Below are positions 8,910-18,084 of a DNA stretch of 64,000 nucleotides, piece after piece (position 1 is the stretch's first letter; every line of letters starts with the position of its first letter). The stretch covers positions 124,001 through 188,000 of the forward strand of contig NZ_JABSNU010000001.1 in NCBI RefSeq assembly GCF_013266735.1, in the 5' to 3' direction. Source of the stretch: Pedobacter foliorum (GTDB taxonomy: Bacteria > Bacteroidota > Bacteroidia > Sphingobacteriales > Sphingobacteriaceae). Position numbers and translations under genes: made by a program. A model generated the notes under the pieces. The model was given only the letters and a program-made list of their open reading frames with translations, was not told where the DNA came from and made no database searches.

Positions 8910-10013
8910 TTAAAACCTGATTACATTCCAGTAGGCAGTTTTGGGCTGCAAATCTTTATCAAATAACAGTGGATAGTTCTTGCGCCCACGAACCGGGAAA
9001 TTATCCAGCCAGCTGTAACGGTCAGAGAGGTTCCAGAAGGTTACACCTGTTACAGTTCCTTTATGTTGCCGGAAAACGCTAAAGAATTTTCCATACTGTT
9101 CTGCTTGTTGCTGTTGCAGTTCAGCGGTAAATGGGGAATTAGATGCCGCGCCAGCCTGCTCCGGAATATTCCCGTCAGTGTAAATGGAAACATCAAGTTC
9201 AGTCACTTGTACTTTAATCCCAAGTGAAGCATACTGGTTAATGGCCTGTTTGAGCATTTCTTCTGATGGATCTTTTACTGACCAATGTCCCTGAAGACCC
9301 ACCGCGTGTACAGGGACACCCGCATCCCTGAGTTTTTTCAGTAAGGTGTAAATGCGTTGTCTCTTCTCCGGATATTCTGTATTGTAGTCATTGTAAAAAA
9401 GCATTGCTTGAGGATCAGCTTGGTGGGCATATTCAAAAGCCTTTGTGATATAGTCCTCTCCGCAGATCTTGTACCATAGTGAGTTGCGTAAAAACTCCTT
9501 AGGGTTATCCGATACCGCTTCATTAACCACATCCCAGGCATAGATTTTTCCTTTGTAGCGGCCTACTACCGCATAAATATGTGCTTTTAGTCGCCCGAGT
9601 AAAACCTCTTTTGTCACCTGATTTCCCATGCTGTCAACAAACATCCATTTTGGTGCCTGAGTATGCCAGCATAAATTGTGTCCCCTTACTTTAAGGCCAT
9701 TTGCAGTAGCGAAATTAACAATGGCATCAGCGCCTTCCCAGTTGTAGCGATGTTCTTCCGGATGGATCGGCGCCATTTTCATTACATTCTCGGCTGTTAA
9801 ACTATTGAAGTGCTTCAATATAAATTTGCGTTGGGCGGAATCTTCCAACTGCCTTGGCGTCACCGCAACGCCAATCGGAAAAAAGTTCTTATAATAGTCT
9901 TTTAGCCCTTTTTTATCTTCCTTTGGTTGCTGTGCTGACAAACTCCCAGAAATGAAAAATAGCGCCAGGCTGCATACCAGAAATGAAAACTTAATTTTTT
10001 CTGATGAGTTCAT
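8910..10013 (-). CDS. Endo-1,4-beta-xylanase, GH10
   Basis: A 367-residue secreted enzyme with a signal peptide (cleavage near SLSAQ, residue 28) and one complete GH10 barrel. Acid/base Glu165 sits in WDVVNEAVSD and nucleophile Glu272 in VQVTELDVS; the WHTQAPKW and QGHW substrate-subsite motifs are present. It cleaves internal beta-1,4 bonds of xylan. No carbohydrate-binding module is attached. The gene begins 6 bases after the GH29 stop and is followed 27 bases later by the esterase, indicating one transcript. All catalytic features are intact. Confidence 0.93.
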   Translation of the reverse strand: MNSSEKIKFSFLVCSLALFFISGSLSAQQPKEDKKGLKDYYKNFFPIGVAVTPRQLEDSAQRKFILKHFNSLTAENVMKMAPIHPEEHRYNWEGADAIVNFATANGLKVRGHNLCWHTQAPKWMFVDSMGNQVTKEVLLGRLKAHIYAVVGRYKGKIYAWDVVNEAVSDNPKEFLRNSLWYKICGEDYITKAFEYAHQADPQAMLFYNDYNTEYPEKRQRIYTLLKKLRDAGVPVHAVGLQGHWSVKDPSEEMLKQAINQYASLGIKVQVTELDVSIYTDGNIPEQAGAASNSPFTAELQQQQAEQYGKFFSVFRQHKGTVTGVTFWNLSDRYSWLDNFPVRGRKNYPLLFDKDLQPKTAYWNVIRF

Positions 10014-10019
10014 TTTGTT

Positions 10020-11663
10020 TTAAACAACATTTCCATTTATTTTTAATACAAAGGCGTTCTTTCCTGGTGCCTGTTGGGGCAGGTTAACTGTCAATCCTTC
10101 AGTATTTTGTTTAAACGCAACCGCGCCCTTATGTCCAAGCAAACTAACTTTTTCTACTTTTCCGGCAGTTCTATTCAATGATTTGATGAGCGCCTTTCGA
10201 TCTTCAGGCCATCCTAATAAAGTAGCGTAGAGTATTGATCCTTTCTTTACAAACCGGATGTCTGAAGATCCGAATGGCTTGCCCTTTCCTTCGTTGAAAC
10301 CCTGGGCACTCAGTGCCGCCGCAGATTCCATGGCAGGTCCTTCACCGAATATTTTCCAAGGCCGCGTGCCGTATATGCTTTCACTGTTGATCTGCATCCA
10401 ATCCGTGATGCCTTCCACTACAGCGAGTTCCTTTTCATCCATAGAACCATCTCCTCGTAGTGGTACATTGAGCAGGAGGTTTCCATTTTTACTGACTACA
10501 TCGATGAGGGTATGGATCACCGTCTTTGCTGATTTATAATGGTTGTTCTCATACACCCTGCGGTCGTAATGCCATTGCCCGATGCAGGTATCCGTTTGCC
10601 AGGGCAGAGGTTCTATCGAGTTACTCTGGCCCCGTTCAATATCCCATACCATACATTTGCGCTGCTGTTCATCCAATATCTTTCCATTGATGACCGCCTT
10701 GAGTTTCCCGTGCTTTTTAATGCTCTTGTTATACAGGTGAGCTGCAATACGCAGACCGGCATCATCTATCGGCCATAGGGGCAGGGCAGTATCATCAAAA
10801 TAAACCAGTTCCGGCTCATATTTATCAATCAGGTCGATGGTTCTGTTGTAAAAATTTTCGCAATACGCCTTGCTCGGTGGATATACGCCGTTTCCCCAGT
10901 TCCACTGCCCGTGGATGGATCCGCCGTCGAGACTATTTTGGCTAAGCGGGTGGTTTTGCGCGTAAAGCTCTTGCGGATCATATCCCTGCCACCATTTTCC
11001 GGTTCCGTCAGCAGCGGTTAGCTTGCCGTCATAGGGAATTCCCTCCATAGGGCCCGACTTATCAGCGCGCTGCGCGGTCTCGTACCACCTCCATGCGTGA
11101 GCAGCGTGCACACTAACCCCTAACGGCAGTCCCTGTTTCTTGGCTGCTTTAGCCCAGCCCGCCATTAGGTCTTTTTTCGGGCCCACATTAGTCGAATTCC
11201 ATCGCTGGTGTTTACTATCATAGAGATCCAGATTGTCATGATGGTTGGCAAGGGCTACGAAATATCGGGCACCTGCTTTTTTATAAAGTGCTACCAGTGC
11301 CTCCGGATCCCAGTTTTCAGCCTTCCATTCATTGATTACATCTTTGAAGCCAAATTTGGAAGGGTGGCCATATTTCTTACAATGGTATTTGTATTGATCA
11401 CTGCCTTCTTCGTACATGCCGCGTGCGTACCAATCACCACGCTCAGGTTGGCATTGTGGTCCCCAATGCGCCCATATTCCAAATTTCGCATCCCTATACC
11501 ATTCCGGTACCTGGTACTGCGCCAGCGAATCCCAGCTTGGCTGGTAGGGGCCAGCTGCATTGTTTGTCAATGTATTTTGTAAAAATACGCTACCATAAGA
11601 GCGGGTTGCATACAAACTTGCCAACCCGGCAATGCCGCCTTTAATTAGTGTTCTCCGTTTCAT
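10020..11663 (-). CDS. Alpha-L-fucosidase, GH29
   Basis: A 547-residue GH29 protein. The N-terminus has a twin-arginine-like leader (KRRTLIKGGIAGL) suggesting Tat export. The fold opens with KFGIWAHWGPQCQPERGDWYARGMY. The nucleophile Asp is in ELVYFDDT (D290/D291), and a WWQGYDPQELY region follows the conserved HHDNLDLYDS histidines. It releases alpha-linked fucose, or possibly another 6-deoxy or galactose-type residue, from side chains of plant polysaccharides. It is the first gene of the minus-strand operon and is divergent from the AraC-type regulator. A GCAATCGATTGC palindrome lies 17 bases before its ATG. Confidence 0.88.
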   Translation of the reverse strand: MKRRTLIKGGIAGLASLYATRSYGSVFLQNTLTNNAAGPYQPSWDSLAQYQVPEWYRDAKFGIWAHWGPQCQPERGDWYARGMYEEGSDQYKYHCKKYGHPSKFGFKDVINEWKAENWDPEALVALYKKAGARYFVALANHHDNLDLYDSKHQRWNSTNVGPKKDLMAGWAKAAKKQGLPLGVSVHAAHAWRWYETAQRADKSGPMEGIPYDGKLTAADGTGKWWQGYDPQELYAQNHPLSQNSLDGGSIHGQWNWGNGVYPPSKAYCENFYNRTIDLIDKYEPELVYFDDTALPLWPIDDAGLRIAAHLYNKSIKKHGKLKAVINGKILDEQQRKCMVWDIERGQSNSIEPLPWQTDTCIGQWHYDRRVYENNHYKSAKTVIHTLIDVVSKNGNLLLNVPLRGDGSMDEKELAVVEGITDWMQINSESIYGTRPWKIFGEGPAMESAAALSAQGFNEGKGKPFGSSDIRFVKKGSILYATLLGWPEDRKALIKSLNRTAGKVEKVSLLGHKGAVAFKQNTEGLTVNLPQQAPGKNAFVLKINGNVV

Positions 11664-11679
11664 ATTATATTACACAATT

Positions 11680-11691
11680 GCAATCGATTGC
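11680..11691. promoter_or_regulatory. Palindromic operator candidate before the GH29 operon
   Basis: GCAATCGATTGC is a perfect 12-bp palindrome lying 17-28 bases upstream of the GH29 start. With its flanks it matches the LacI/CcpA-family pattern TGnAAnCGnTnnCA at all but the last base. No LacI gene is adjacent (the neighbour is AraC-type; a LacI gene sits at 30214), so the binding protein is unknown. Confidence 0.45.
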
Positions 11692-11754
11692 CTTTTTTAG
11701 CGTGTTTAGTCGTTTTTAACAAAACTTGCCTGGAAAGTGGTTTATATTCAGTTT

Positions 11755-11762
11755 TATCTTTG
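11755..11762 (+). promoter_or_regulatory. -7 promoter box candidate for the AraC regulator
   Basis: TATCTTTG fits the Bacteroidota -7 consensus TAnnTTTG and lies about 114 bases before the chosen ATG at 11876. No well-spaced -33 TTTG/TTG was found, so the call rests on one box and is weak. Confidence 0.35.
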
Positions 11763-11875
11763 TGCTAGTTAAAGCAGCTCGAACTCAAAAATACGTGTGT
11801 TTAGTTGTTAAAATTAGACAAAAACAGACTAATTTTTTTCTAAAACAGATTAATAGAAATTTATTACCTTGGCTT

Positions 11876-12754
11876 ATGATCAAGCGTATACTTACTCATA
11901 ATTTTTCACTGCTGAATGTGGATGCTGTGAAACTTGATTTCCGGTGGAACTATAAAAACGTTGTGAGTCCTTATCACCGCATATATTATATAGCGGGTGG
12001 GGAGGGGGAGATCTCCCATTTCGAAAAGAAACTCAAACTCGAAAGCGGATATTTATATATTATACCCAGCTTCACCTTATGTAACCTGGTCTGCAGCGGC
12101 TCGCTTGACCAGTATTTTGTGCAGTTCTTTGGGGAATCTTCTGACGGAATATCACTGTTTGCCGAAAACAGGTCTATTTTCAAGGTTCCCGCAATGGAAA
12201 TCGACATACTTAACTTCAAGCGTCTTTTGCTGATCAATCCCGGACGTGGTATTAACCGGTCTGACGATCCAAAAATTTATGAAAAGGACGTCTTTTATCA
12301 GGAATATCAGGAGCTGAACCACCAGCAGAATACCGCCCAGTTTTTGGAGACTCAAGGTATCTTACTTCAATTGATGGCAAGATTTTCAGGACCTGAAATT
12401 ATTACCCAAAGAGAGCGACAGCAAATCCCGGTAAAAATTCTGGATACCATCAGTCATATTGTGGTTAGTCTACATCTCCCGTTGTCAGTGACATCACTTG
12501 CTGCCCGGATACATCAGAATTCAGAATATTTCTCGAGGTTATTTCAGCAATATACCGGATCCCGCCCTTTAGCTTACATAACTGAAAGACGAATTGAGCG
12601 TGCCCAGTACCTGATCATGACCAGTAACGCTAAATACGCGGATATTGCACAGCAAACCGGTTTTGAAAATCTTTCTCACTTCTCCAGGACATTTAAAAAA
12701 ATCACTGGCATGAGCCCTGGTGAATATAAGAAGAAACACTCAGCCCAAACTTAA
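11876..12754 (+). CDS. AraC family transcriptional regulator
   Basis: A 292-residue regulator with an N-terminal cupin-like sensing half (HRIYYIAGGEGEISHF, about residues 30-50) and a C-terminal AraC-type double helix-turn-helix (about residues 190-285, with SVTSLAARIHQNSEYFSRLF and YADIAQQTGFENLSHFSRTFK). I start at the ATG at 11876 (MIKRILTHNFS) because the frame upstream to 11726 is AT-rich and unlike the family. It is divergent from the GH29-GH10 operon, 212 bases away, so it probably controls it in response to a released sugar. Confidence 0.85.
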   Translation: MIKRILTHNFSLLNVDAVKLDFRWNYKNVVSPYHRIYYIAGGEGEISHFEKKLKLESGYLYIIPSFTLCNLVCSGSLDQYFVQFFGESSDGISLFAENRSIFKVPAMEIDILNFKRLLLINPGRGINRSDDPKIYEKDVFYQEYQELNHQQNTAQFLETQGILLQLMARFSGPEIITQRERQQIPVKILDTISHIVVSLHLPLSVTSLAARIHQNSEYFSRLFQQYTGSRPLAYITERRIERAQYLIMTSNAKYADIAQQTGFENLSHFSRTFKKITGMSPGEYKKKHSAQT

Positions 12755-12780
12755 GGGCTTGAAGGTGCCTTCTATCACCA

Positions 12781-13782
12781 TTAATTTTTATTCAGCTTAA
12801 TGAGCCACTGTCTGATATAAATTCCGGCTGGCGTAAGCATGGTTGATGGCCATTGTCCGGAGGCCGAGGCGCCGGGTAAAAGCAGTGCAGTGGTTTCTTT
12901 TTTATCAGTTAGGTTCCAATTGGCAAAGCTTAGCTTGTGCTGTTCCATCCAATTCAGCCATTTATCACTTTTTTGCTCATCAAACACACCATTTCCATTA
13001 GATTCTCCAACACCCCATTCGGTCACCATAACAGGAAGTCCAAGATTAAGCGCATCGTCTGCTTTCTTCATCAATTTCTCCTGATGAGTAGGATCAGATG
13101 CGTAGAAATGAAATGAATAAGCAACGTTGTTGAAACCTTTAATAGGATCTTTTGCCGCTATGTCGATATCCTGATCCCAGTTGGGACTGCCAACTACAAT
13201 AATGTTTTCCTTATCATTTTTGCGTATTTCGGCGATAACTTCCAAGGCATAAGCTTTTACCTCTTGCCAGGCTATGCGCTCAGGTTCATTCCATATTTCA
13301 TAAATAACATTAGGAACACCTGAATATTTTGCCGACATCTTTTTAAAAAAGGATTTGGCTTCCTTTACATTCACATTCGCATGGTGATCGTGCCAGTCTA
13401 TTAAAACATATATCCCTTCTTTTAACGCGGCATCAATAACTGCTGTAATGAGTTTTTCCTGACCTATGGGGTCTTTCAAATACCCGTTGTCGGGCTCAAC
13501 CGCCATGGAAACCCGTAATAGATTGATGTTGAAATCTTTTTTTAACCATTGAACCACTTCGGGATTATAATATTTTCGCCCTCCCCATATACTCCACGAT
13601 AAACTTATTCCCCTCAGCTGTGCTGGTTTGTTGTGGCTGTCTAAAATTTTACCGTCCTGAACTTTTAAAGCTCCGTGTGAGTTCACTGCGTTAACTTGCT
13701 GTGCTTTGCAAAATGTTATTGACCATAACAGTAGCACAATTACTCCTGAAATTTTGATTACGTATTGTTTACTGGTTACCAT
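12781..13782 (-). CDS. Secreted cellulase / endo-beta-glucanase, GH5
   Basis: A 333-residue protein with a signal peptide (cleavage near FCKAQ, residue 28) and a single GH5 barrel. Acid/base Glu166 is in YEIWNEPE, nucleophile Glu255 in VMVTEWGVGE, and the conserved LRGISLSW, LIDWHDHHAN and FHFYASD motifs are present. It resembles GH5 subfamily 2 endoglucanases; mannan or xylan specificity cannot be excluded. It converges with the AraC gene (26 bases between stops) and has its own upstream region with a 12-bp palindrome, so it is probably a separate transcription unit of the same hemicellulose locus. Confidence 0.88.
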   Translation of the reverse strand: MVTSKQYVIKISGVIVLLLWSITFCKAQQVNAVNSHGALKVQDGKILDSHNKPAQLRGISLSWSIWGGRKYYNPEVVQWLKKDFNINLLRVSMAVEPDNGYLKDPIGQEKLITAVIDAALKEGIYVLIDWHDHHANVNVKEAKSFFKKMSAKYSGVPNVIYEIWNEPERIAWQEVKAYALEVIAEIRKNDKENIIVVGSPNWDQDIDIAAKDPIKGFNNVAYSFHFYASDPTHQEKLMKKADDALNLGLPVMVTEWGVGESNGNGVFDEQKSDKWLNWMEQHKLSFANWNLTDKKETTALLLPGASASGQWPSTMLTPAGIYIRQWLIKLNKN

Positions 13783-13804
13783 ATAAATACCTGATGAAAT
13801 GGCA

Positions 13805-13816
13805 AGATAGCTATCT
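13805..13816. promoter_or_regulatory. Palindrome upstream of the GH5 gene
   Basis: AGATAGCTATCT is a perfect 12-bp palindrome about 23 bases before the GH5 start codon. It is a possible operator; nothing identifies the binding protein. Confidence 0.3.
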
Positions 13817-13880
13817 GTCGGGATTCATTTGATAAAAAACAGACCTTGGAATGTTAATTTCACTTTGGTTTTCTAAACCT

Positions 13881-14549
13881 TCATTCTTTTATGTCTTCCT
13901 CGTGGTATTCCTTTCCTAAAGTGCCATAAACAACGCCAACATTCTTAAAGTAGTCGCTAAACAGCTGATACTTCTGTGTGCATAAAACACCAATATAAAA
14001 TTTATTGGAGCTTGGCTGATTTTGACTACATGTAAAGCAGATTTCAATGTAATCCAGTACTTTGTCGTTTGCACTCAGAAAGATAAAAGCATTTCTGGGC
14101 TCAAAACATTTTCCAAATGATTCGAAATGCATCTCATCTTTTTTCTTATAATCAGTATTGAAAATAAGCTTTGTAAGCTCATTAATCTGTTTTTTACTTA
14201 GTTGCTTTATTTCGATCAGTGTAGTTGTGTCCAATACCCCATTATTTACATATAGACCTCTTCTAGGGGATTCATCTTGTTTGCCCTCTGGTTCTTGACC
14301 AAAGCCGCGATACTTATACGATACGGCCAATACTTTTGCGGCTTTCGAAAAAGGGTATTTCGCAAGGCGTTGTTCGTTAGTATATTTATTGTAGAACGCA
14401 CAATCGCTATTCTCTTCTTTTAAATCTTTCTCCCAATTTGTAATTGACTTGGCTCTTGCCACTTTTTTCTTCGTTGATTTGGGTACTTGCGCGAATAGTG
14501 CAGAGTAGCATAAGCAGAGTAATACAATAAATGGAATTGTTTTCTTCAT
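13881..14549 (-). CDS. Hypothetical secreted protein
   Basis: A 222-residue protein of unknown family. I start at the ATG at 14549 because it gives a clean signal peptide (MKKTIPFIVLLCLCYSALFAQ); the frame can be extended 17 residues to 14600 but that removes the signal from the terminus. The mature part starts with a basic stretch (KSTKKKVARAKS) and contains four scattered cysteines, including an FTCSQ near residue 167, which could form disulfides in the periplasm. It is transcribed away from the lipoprotein gene at 14721. No function is proposed. Confidence 0.6.
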   Translation of the reverse strand: MKKTIPFIVLLCLCYSALFAQVPKSTKKKVARAKSITNWEKDLKEENSDCAFYNKYTNEQRLAKYPFSKAAKVLAVSYKYRGFGQEPEGKQDESPRRGLYVNNGVLDTTTLIEIKQLSKKQINELTKLIFNTDYKKKDEMHFESFGKCFEPRNAFIFLSANDKVLDYIEICFTCSQNQPSSNKFYIGVLCTQKYQLFSDYFKNVGVVYGTLGKEYHEEDIKE

Positions 14550-14720
14550 GGATCGATAATTGGAAATCCATTTGACTATAGTAATTTCCTGATTGATCAT
14601 GGTCAGTTCTTTTCTTATCCTACTTGTTGGCTATCCCCCGTTTTATGATATAAACAAACTAGATAAAGGAGATGTAACTTTTGGTTGATAGGTATTAAGT
14701 AATTAAATTTAACGCTGTCA

Positions 14721-15239
14721 ATGATTAGTTCCAATAACTTCAATAATTCCATTCTCGCAATAGTGCTTCTCATGGCGGTAGTATTCGGGTGTTCAAATGC
14801 AAATCAACGGTCGAAGGTGGGAGTGCTTACGCTTAAACCCGATGTAAAGGAAATGATTGCTTTTGCAAATATGAGCCACGATGAAATGATTGAATATCTT
14901 AGTGAGGGTAAAGGATTTGTTTTAGATTATTCAGATGTTATATATAAGCAACGGGTAACTGAACTTAGCCTGAGAGATTCTAACAATAGTATAGAAGTAA
15001 TAAAAACTCAATGGAAAGATCGGGATAGTCTTTTTCATAGTATTCATTACGAAGTTAGACCGTCTAAGGATATTGAAGCATTAGGTGAAAATATTACGAG
15101 CAATGGTTTTGTCTTGGTTGAGCACAATTCTCAAGCTGAAAGGGAATACTGGCTTTATCGCAAGGATAGGTATTCATTAAGCGTTTACAAATTTAATTCT
15201 AAAACTCTACCAGTTTCCGTAGAACTACATAAATATTAG
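14721..15239 (+). CDS. Hypothetical lipoprotein
   Basis: A 172-residue protein with a lipoprotein signal: a hydrophobic stretch (ILAIVLLMAVVF) followed by the lipobox cysteine in FGCSNAN (residue 24). The mature domain is soluble, mixed alpha/beta, with no motif I recognise. It stands alone, divergent from 13881-14549 and 172 bases before the SRA-HNH nuclease. Expected location is the periplasmic face of the inner or outer membrane. Confidence 0.6.
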   Translation: MISSNNFNNSILAIVLLMAVVFGCSNANQRSKVGVLTLKPDVKEMIAFANMSHDEMIEYLSEGKGFVLDYSDVIYKQRVTELSLRDSNNSIEVIKTQWKDRDSLFHSIHYEVRPSKDIEALGENITSNGFVLVEHNSQAEREYWLYRKDRYSLSVYKFNSKTLPVSVELHKY

Positions 15240-15411
15240 TTATATTACTTATAAGTAGCTGATGTGTTTTTGAAGCAAGAAGCTAAGAGGTTTATAGTAA
15301 GAAAGGGCTATAGGAGAGTGCGCGCTTAATTCAAAATATACAAAGATTTGATTTTCATTTAATAATATTGGTTAATTTAGAAATTTATTGAAAGATTAAC
15401 TATAAACGCTC

Positions 15412-16275
15412 ATGGCCGCCATACAATTTGGAGAAATAGAAGGAATTAAAGAAGGAGATACTTTTATAAGCCGGCAAGAAATGACCAATAAAGGACTTCA
15501 TCGAAATACCGTACAAGGTATAGATGGAAATGGTGAACACGGCAGTGCTTCAATCGTTTTAAATGGAGGTTATGAGGATGATAAAGACTATGGTAACTTA
15601 ATTATTTATACGGGGCATGGTGGTAATGTTAATAAAAAGCAAATCAGAGATCAATCGTGGGATGATCCTGGTAATAAGGGACTCTTAATAAGTGAAATGC
15701 ACGGTCTTCCTGTACGTGTAAGCCGTGGACCAAAACACAAATCTAAGTTTAGCCCTGAAAAGGGATATCAATATGGTGGTTTGTATATGGTTACAAGCCA
15801 TAAGTATAAGAAAGGGGCTCATGGATTTTGGGTTTGTCTTTTTAGATTAGAAAAGATATCATCAATAGTGTCTAATTCTTTTGATATAAGGGAGTTGTCT
15901 GTGGATTATAAAACAGGTGAGACTTCAAGGGTGGCTAGTACAATACTAAGGATAGTGAGAGATACTAGGCTTTCAAGAAAAGTAAAAGAGCTTTATAATT
16001 ACACCTGTCAGATCTGTGCTTTAAGAATTGAATTTAATGGTGTTGGTTATGCAGAGGCGGCACATATCCGTCCTTTGGGTAAGCCACATAATGGTAAGGA
16101 TCTTTTGAATAATTTACTATGTTTATGCCCTAATCACCATGTTATGTTTGATAAAGGACACTTTACCATCAATAATGATTTTTCGTGTGAAGGCATCTCC
16201 GAAGGTATTACTGTATTAGATGGTCACATTTTGGACCCAGATAACCTAAACTACCATAAGGAGCATCACAAATAG
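15412..16275 (+). CDS. SRA-HNH modification-dependent restriction endonuclease
   Basis: A 287-residue protein with two domains. Residues 1-150 form an SRA/YDG domain with the full signature (GDTFISRQEM, GLHR, GSASIVLNGGYEDDKDYG, IIYTGHGG), which flips and reads 5-methyl- or hydroxymethylcytosine. Residues 185-265 are an HNH nuclease with Zn cysteines C199 and C202 and downstream C237/C239, H218 in AAHIRP and NHH at 241-243. This arrangement is that of SRA-HNH enzymes such as TagI, which cut DNA carrying modified cytosine. There is no partner methylase beside it, as expected for type IV-like restriction of foreign modified DNA. All motifs look intact. Confidence 0.88.
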   Translation: MAAIQFGEIEGIKEGDTFISRQEMTNKGLHRNTVQGIDGNGEHGSASIVLNGGYEDDKDYGNLIIYTGHGGNVNKKQIRDQSWDDPGNKGLLISEMHGLPVRVSRGPKHKSKFSPEKGYQYGGLYMVTSHKYKKGAHGFWVCLFRLEKISSIVSNSFDIRELSVDYKTGETSRVASTILRIVRDTRLSRKVKELYNYTCQICALRIEFNGVGYAEAAHIRPLGKPHNGKDLLNNLLCLCPNHHVMFDKGHFTINNDFSCEGISEGITVLDGHILDPDNLNYHKEHHK

Positions 16276-16592
16276 AGCCTTTTAGCAGTAATTAAAACAG
16301 GGTGTTCATAAATTCCAAAGTCGAATCTAGTAATGAATTAACTTTGCCTTCTAGAATTTGGGTATATGGTAACAAATTTAGATTCATGACATCTATTGTA
16401 AGGCAAAACTAAGGGCTTACCTCATATTTGTCACCATTATTTGTAAGTTTTTTACTGAATATTATTGGATGCTTTGGATATTTGACAGATTGGTTGAACT
16501 TTTTTTAGTCTCTAAAACTAATGCTGTACAATAAGATAGCCTGATATTAAGTGATTTTAACGGAAAGGAATTAATTAGATAACTATAATTTT
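16276..16592. other. Intergenic stretch, nothing recognised
   Basis: About 317 AT-rich bases between the SRA-HNH gene and a small membrane protein gene. I find no open frame of coding character, no strong hairpin and no RNA gene. Confidence 0.5.
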
Positions 16593-17009
16593 ATGGTTTT
16601 AAAGCTCAGGTTTTTTTTGACAAATTGGATTAATTTCCTCTGGATCTTTGTTGTCGTTTACCTCTCCATTATTATTGCGGTTTTGAGCGAAATTTCTTCA
16701 GTAAATGATTTGGGTGATCTATTAATTTATGGATTTGTAGGTGGTTTGTTTACTATTTTTCTTTTTGGATCTTTTTTCTGGATTGGTTTTATTGCGATTA
16801 TGTTTTTTTTGGATATGATTTTACTAAATGCAAATCGAGAGTATTTATTAGGAAAATTATTCCTGGAATGGGTAATAGCAAGCAGTCCATTTATTTATTG
16901 GGGAGTTAAATATTCTGCATGGTTGTTTTTTATGGCTGTGGCAGCCTTTCTTATAGCGCAGTGGTATAGAGCAAAAGCAATTGATAAGATCATAACCTTG
17001 CATGAATAA
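16593..17009 (+). CDS. Hypothetical small membrane protein
   Basis: A 138-residue, very hydrophobic protein with about four transmembrane helices (near residues 10-32, 42-66, 68-85 and 103-122) and a short basic C-terminal tail. No family is recognised. It ends 8 bases before the YjbQ-type gene and is probably co-transcribed with it. Function unknown. Confidence 0.55.
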   Translation: MVLKLRFFLTNWINFLWIFVVVYLSIIIAVLSEISSVNDLGDLLIYGFVGGLFTIFLFGSFFWIGFIAIMFFLDMILLNANREYLLGKLFLEWVIASSPFIYWGVKYSAWLFFMAVAAFLIAQWYRAKAIDKIITLHE

Positions 17010-17017
17010 TTTAATCT

Positions 17018-17455
17018 ATGGAAATTTTTCAAACAATATTAACGCTTAGGGCAAGAAAAAGAGGGTTTCACCTGATTACTGATGAAGTAGAGATAGCCTT
17101 GCCAGAAATTAAATTACTAAAAACTGGGATCTGCCAAGTATTTATTCAGCATACTTCTGCTTCCCTTACTATTAATGAAAATGCGGATCCAACTGTTCGG
17201 AAGGATTTTGAAACTTTCTTTAGTAAGGCTGTTCAGGAAGATGATCCAGATTTTGAGCATGACTATGAAGGTTCTGACGATATGCCTGCCCATTTAAAGT
17301 CATCAATTTTGGGTAGCTCAGTAACTATACCTATTCGTAATGCAAGGTTTGCATTGGGTACTTGGCAGGGTATATATCTTTGCGAGCATCGTGATTGTGG
17401 AGGTGAAAGAACTTTGGTTATAACTGCTTGGGGCGAAAAGGTACTGGGACGTTAA
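17018..17455 (+). CDS. YjbQ/UPF0047 family protein (secondary thiamine-phosphate synthase type)
   Basis: A 145-residue single-domain cytoplasmic protein with the family marks: QHTSASLTINENADPTVRKD near residue 50, the SDDMPAHLKSS segment, and LGTWQGIYLCEHRDCGGERTL near the C-terminus. Members are about 130-145 residues, and the E. coli homologue has weak thiamine-phosphate synthase activity in suppression tests; the true role is unsettled. It follows the small membrane protein gene by 8 bases. Confidence 0.85.
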   Translation: MEIFQTILTLRARKRGFHLITDEVEIALPEIKLLKTGICQVFIQHTSASLTINENADPTVRKDFETFFSKAVQEDDPDFEHDYEGSDDMPAHLKSSILGSSVTIPIRNARFALGTWQGIYLCEHRDCGGERTLVITAWGEKVLGR

Positions 17456-17568
17456 GATTCCGTTTTTATCCCTTGTTTCATAAACTGAGCAAATGTACTA
17501 TAGTAAAATCGCTATTTGAACTGAGATCGAATTACTATATTTATGGTTTAACCAATTCTTAAATACAA

Positions 17569-18084
17569 ATGAAATCCTTTGGAACATATACTTGCTCATC
17601 CTGTGGTAAGGAACACGATAATTGGCCTGCTCTAGGTTATTCATCCCCCGCTTTTTACGATAACTTATCTTCAGAAGAAAAGGAAAAATGTGAACTTAGC
17701 GATGATTTTTGCATCACAGATCTTGAAGGACAAACTGATCGTTTTATACGCTGTACTTTGACGCAAAAGGTGAATGATCACTGTGAAGATTTGGAATACG
17801 GAATTTGGGTGTCTTTAAGTGAGGCTAGTTTTGATGACTATTATGATAATTACGATGATGGAAATCACGTGACCACATACTTCGGTTGGCTGTCTAGCAA
17901 TCTAATTGGCTACGAGGATACGTTGAGTATTCCTACTAATGTAAATACTAGAAAAGATAATAAAAGACCAGAAGTTATTCCTCATAAGGATCACGACCAT
18001 CCCTTTGTTAGGGATTATTACAATGGTATCTCAAAAGAAGAAGCGGAGCTTAGGATTAAGGAAATGATTGAACAAGTTTTATAA
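17569..18084 (+). CDS. DUF2199 domain-containing protein
   Basis: A 171-residue soluble protein that opens with a CxxC pair (TCSSCGKEHDNWPALGYSSP) and contains the EYGIWVSLSEASFDDY and FGWLSSNLIGYEDT segments of DUF2199. The acidic DDYYDNYDDG loop is family-typical. Its stop overlaps the ATG of the Imm32-like gene (TAATG at 18082-18086), so the two are translationally coupled. The role of DUF2199 is not known; the pairing suggests a polymorphic-toxin immunity context. Confidence 0.8.
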   Translation: MKSFGTYTCSSCGKEHDNWPALGYSSPAFYDNLSSEEKEKCELSDDFCITDLEGQTDRFIRCTLTQKVNDHCEDLEYGIWVSLSEASFDDYYDNYDDGNHVTTYFGWLSSNLIGYEDTLSIPTNVNTRKDNKRPEVIPHKDHDHPFVRDYYNGISKEEAELRIKEMIEQVL

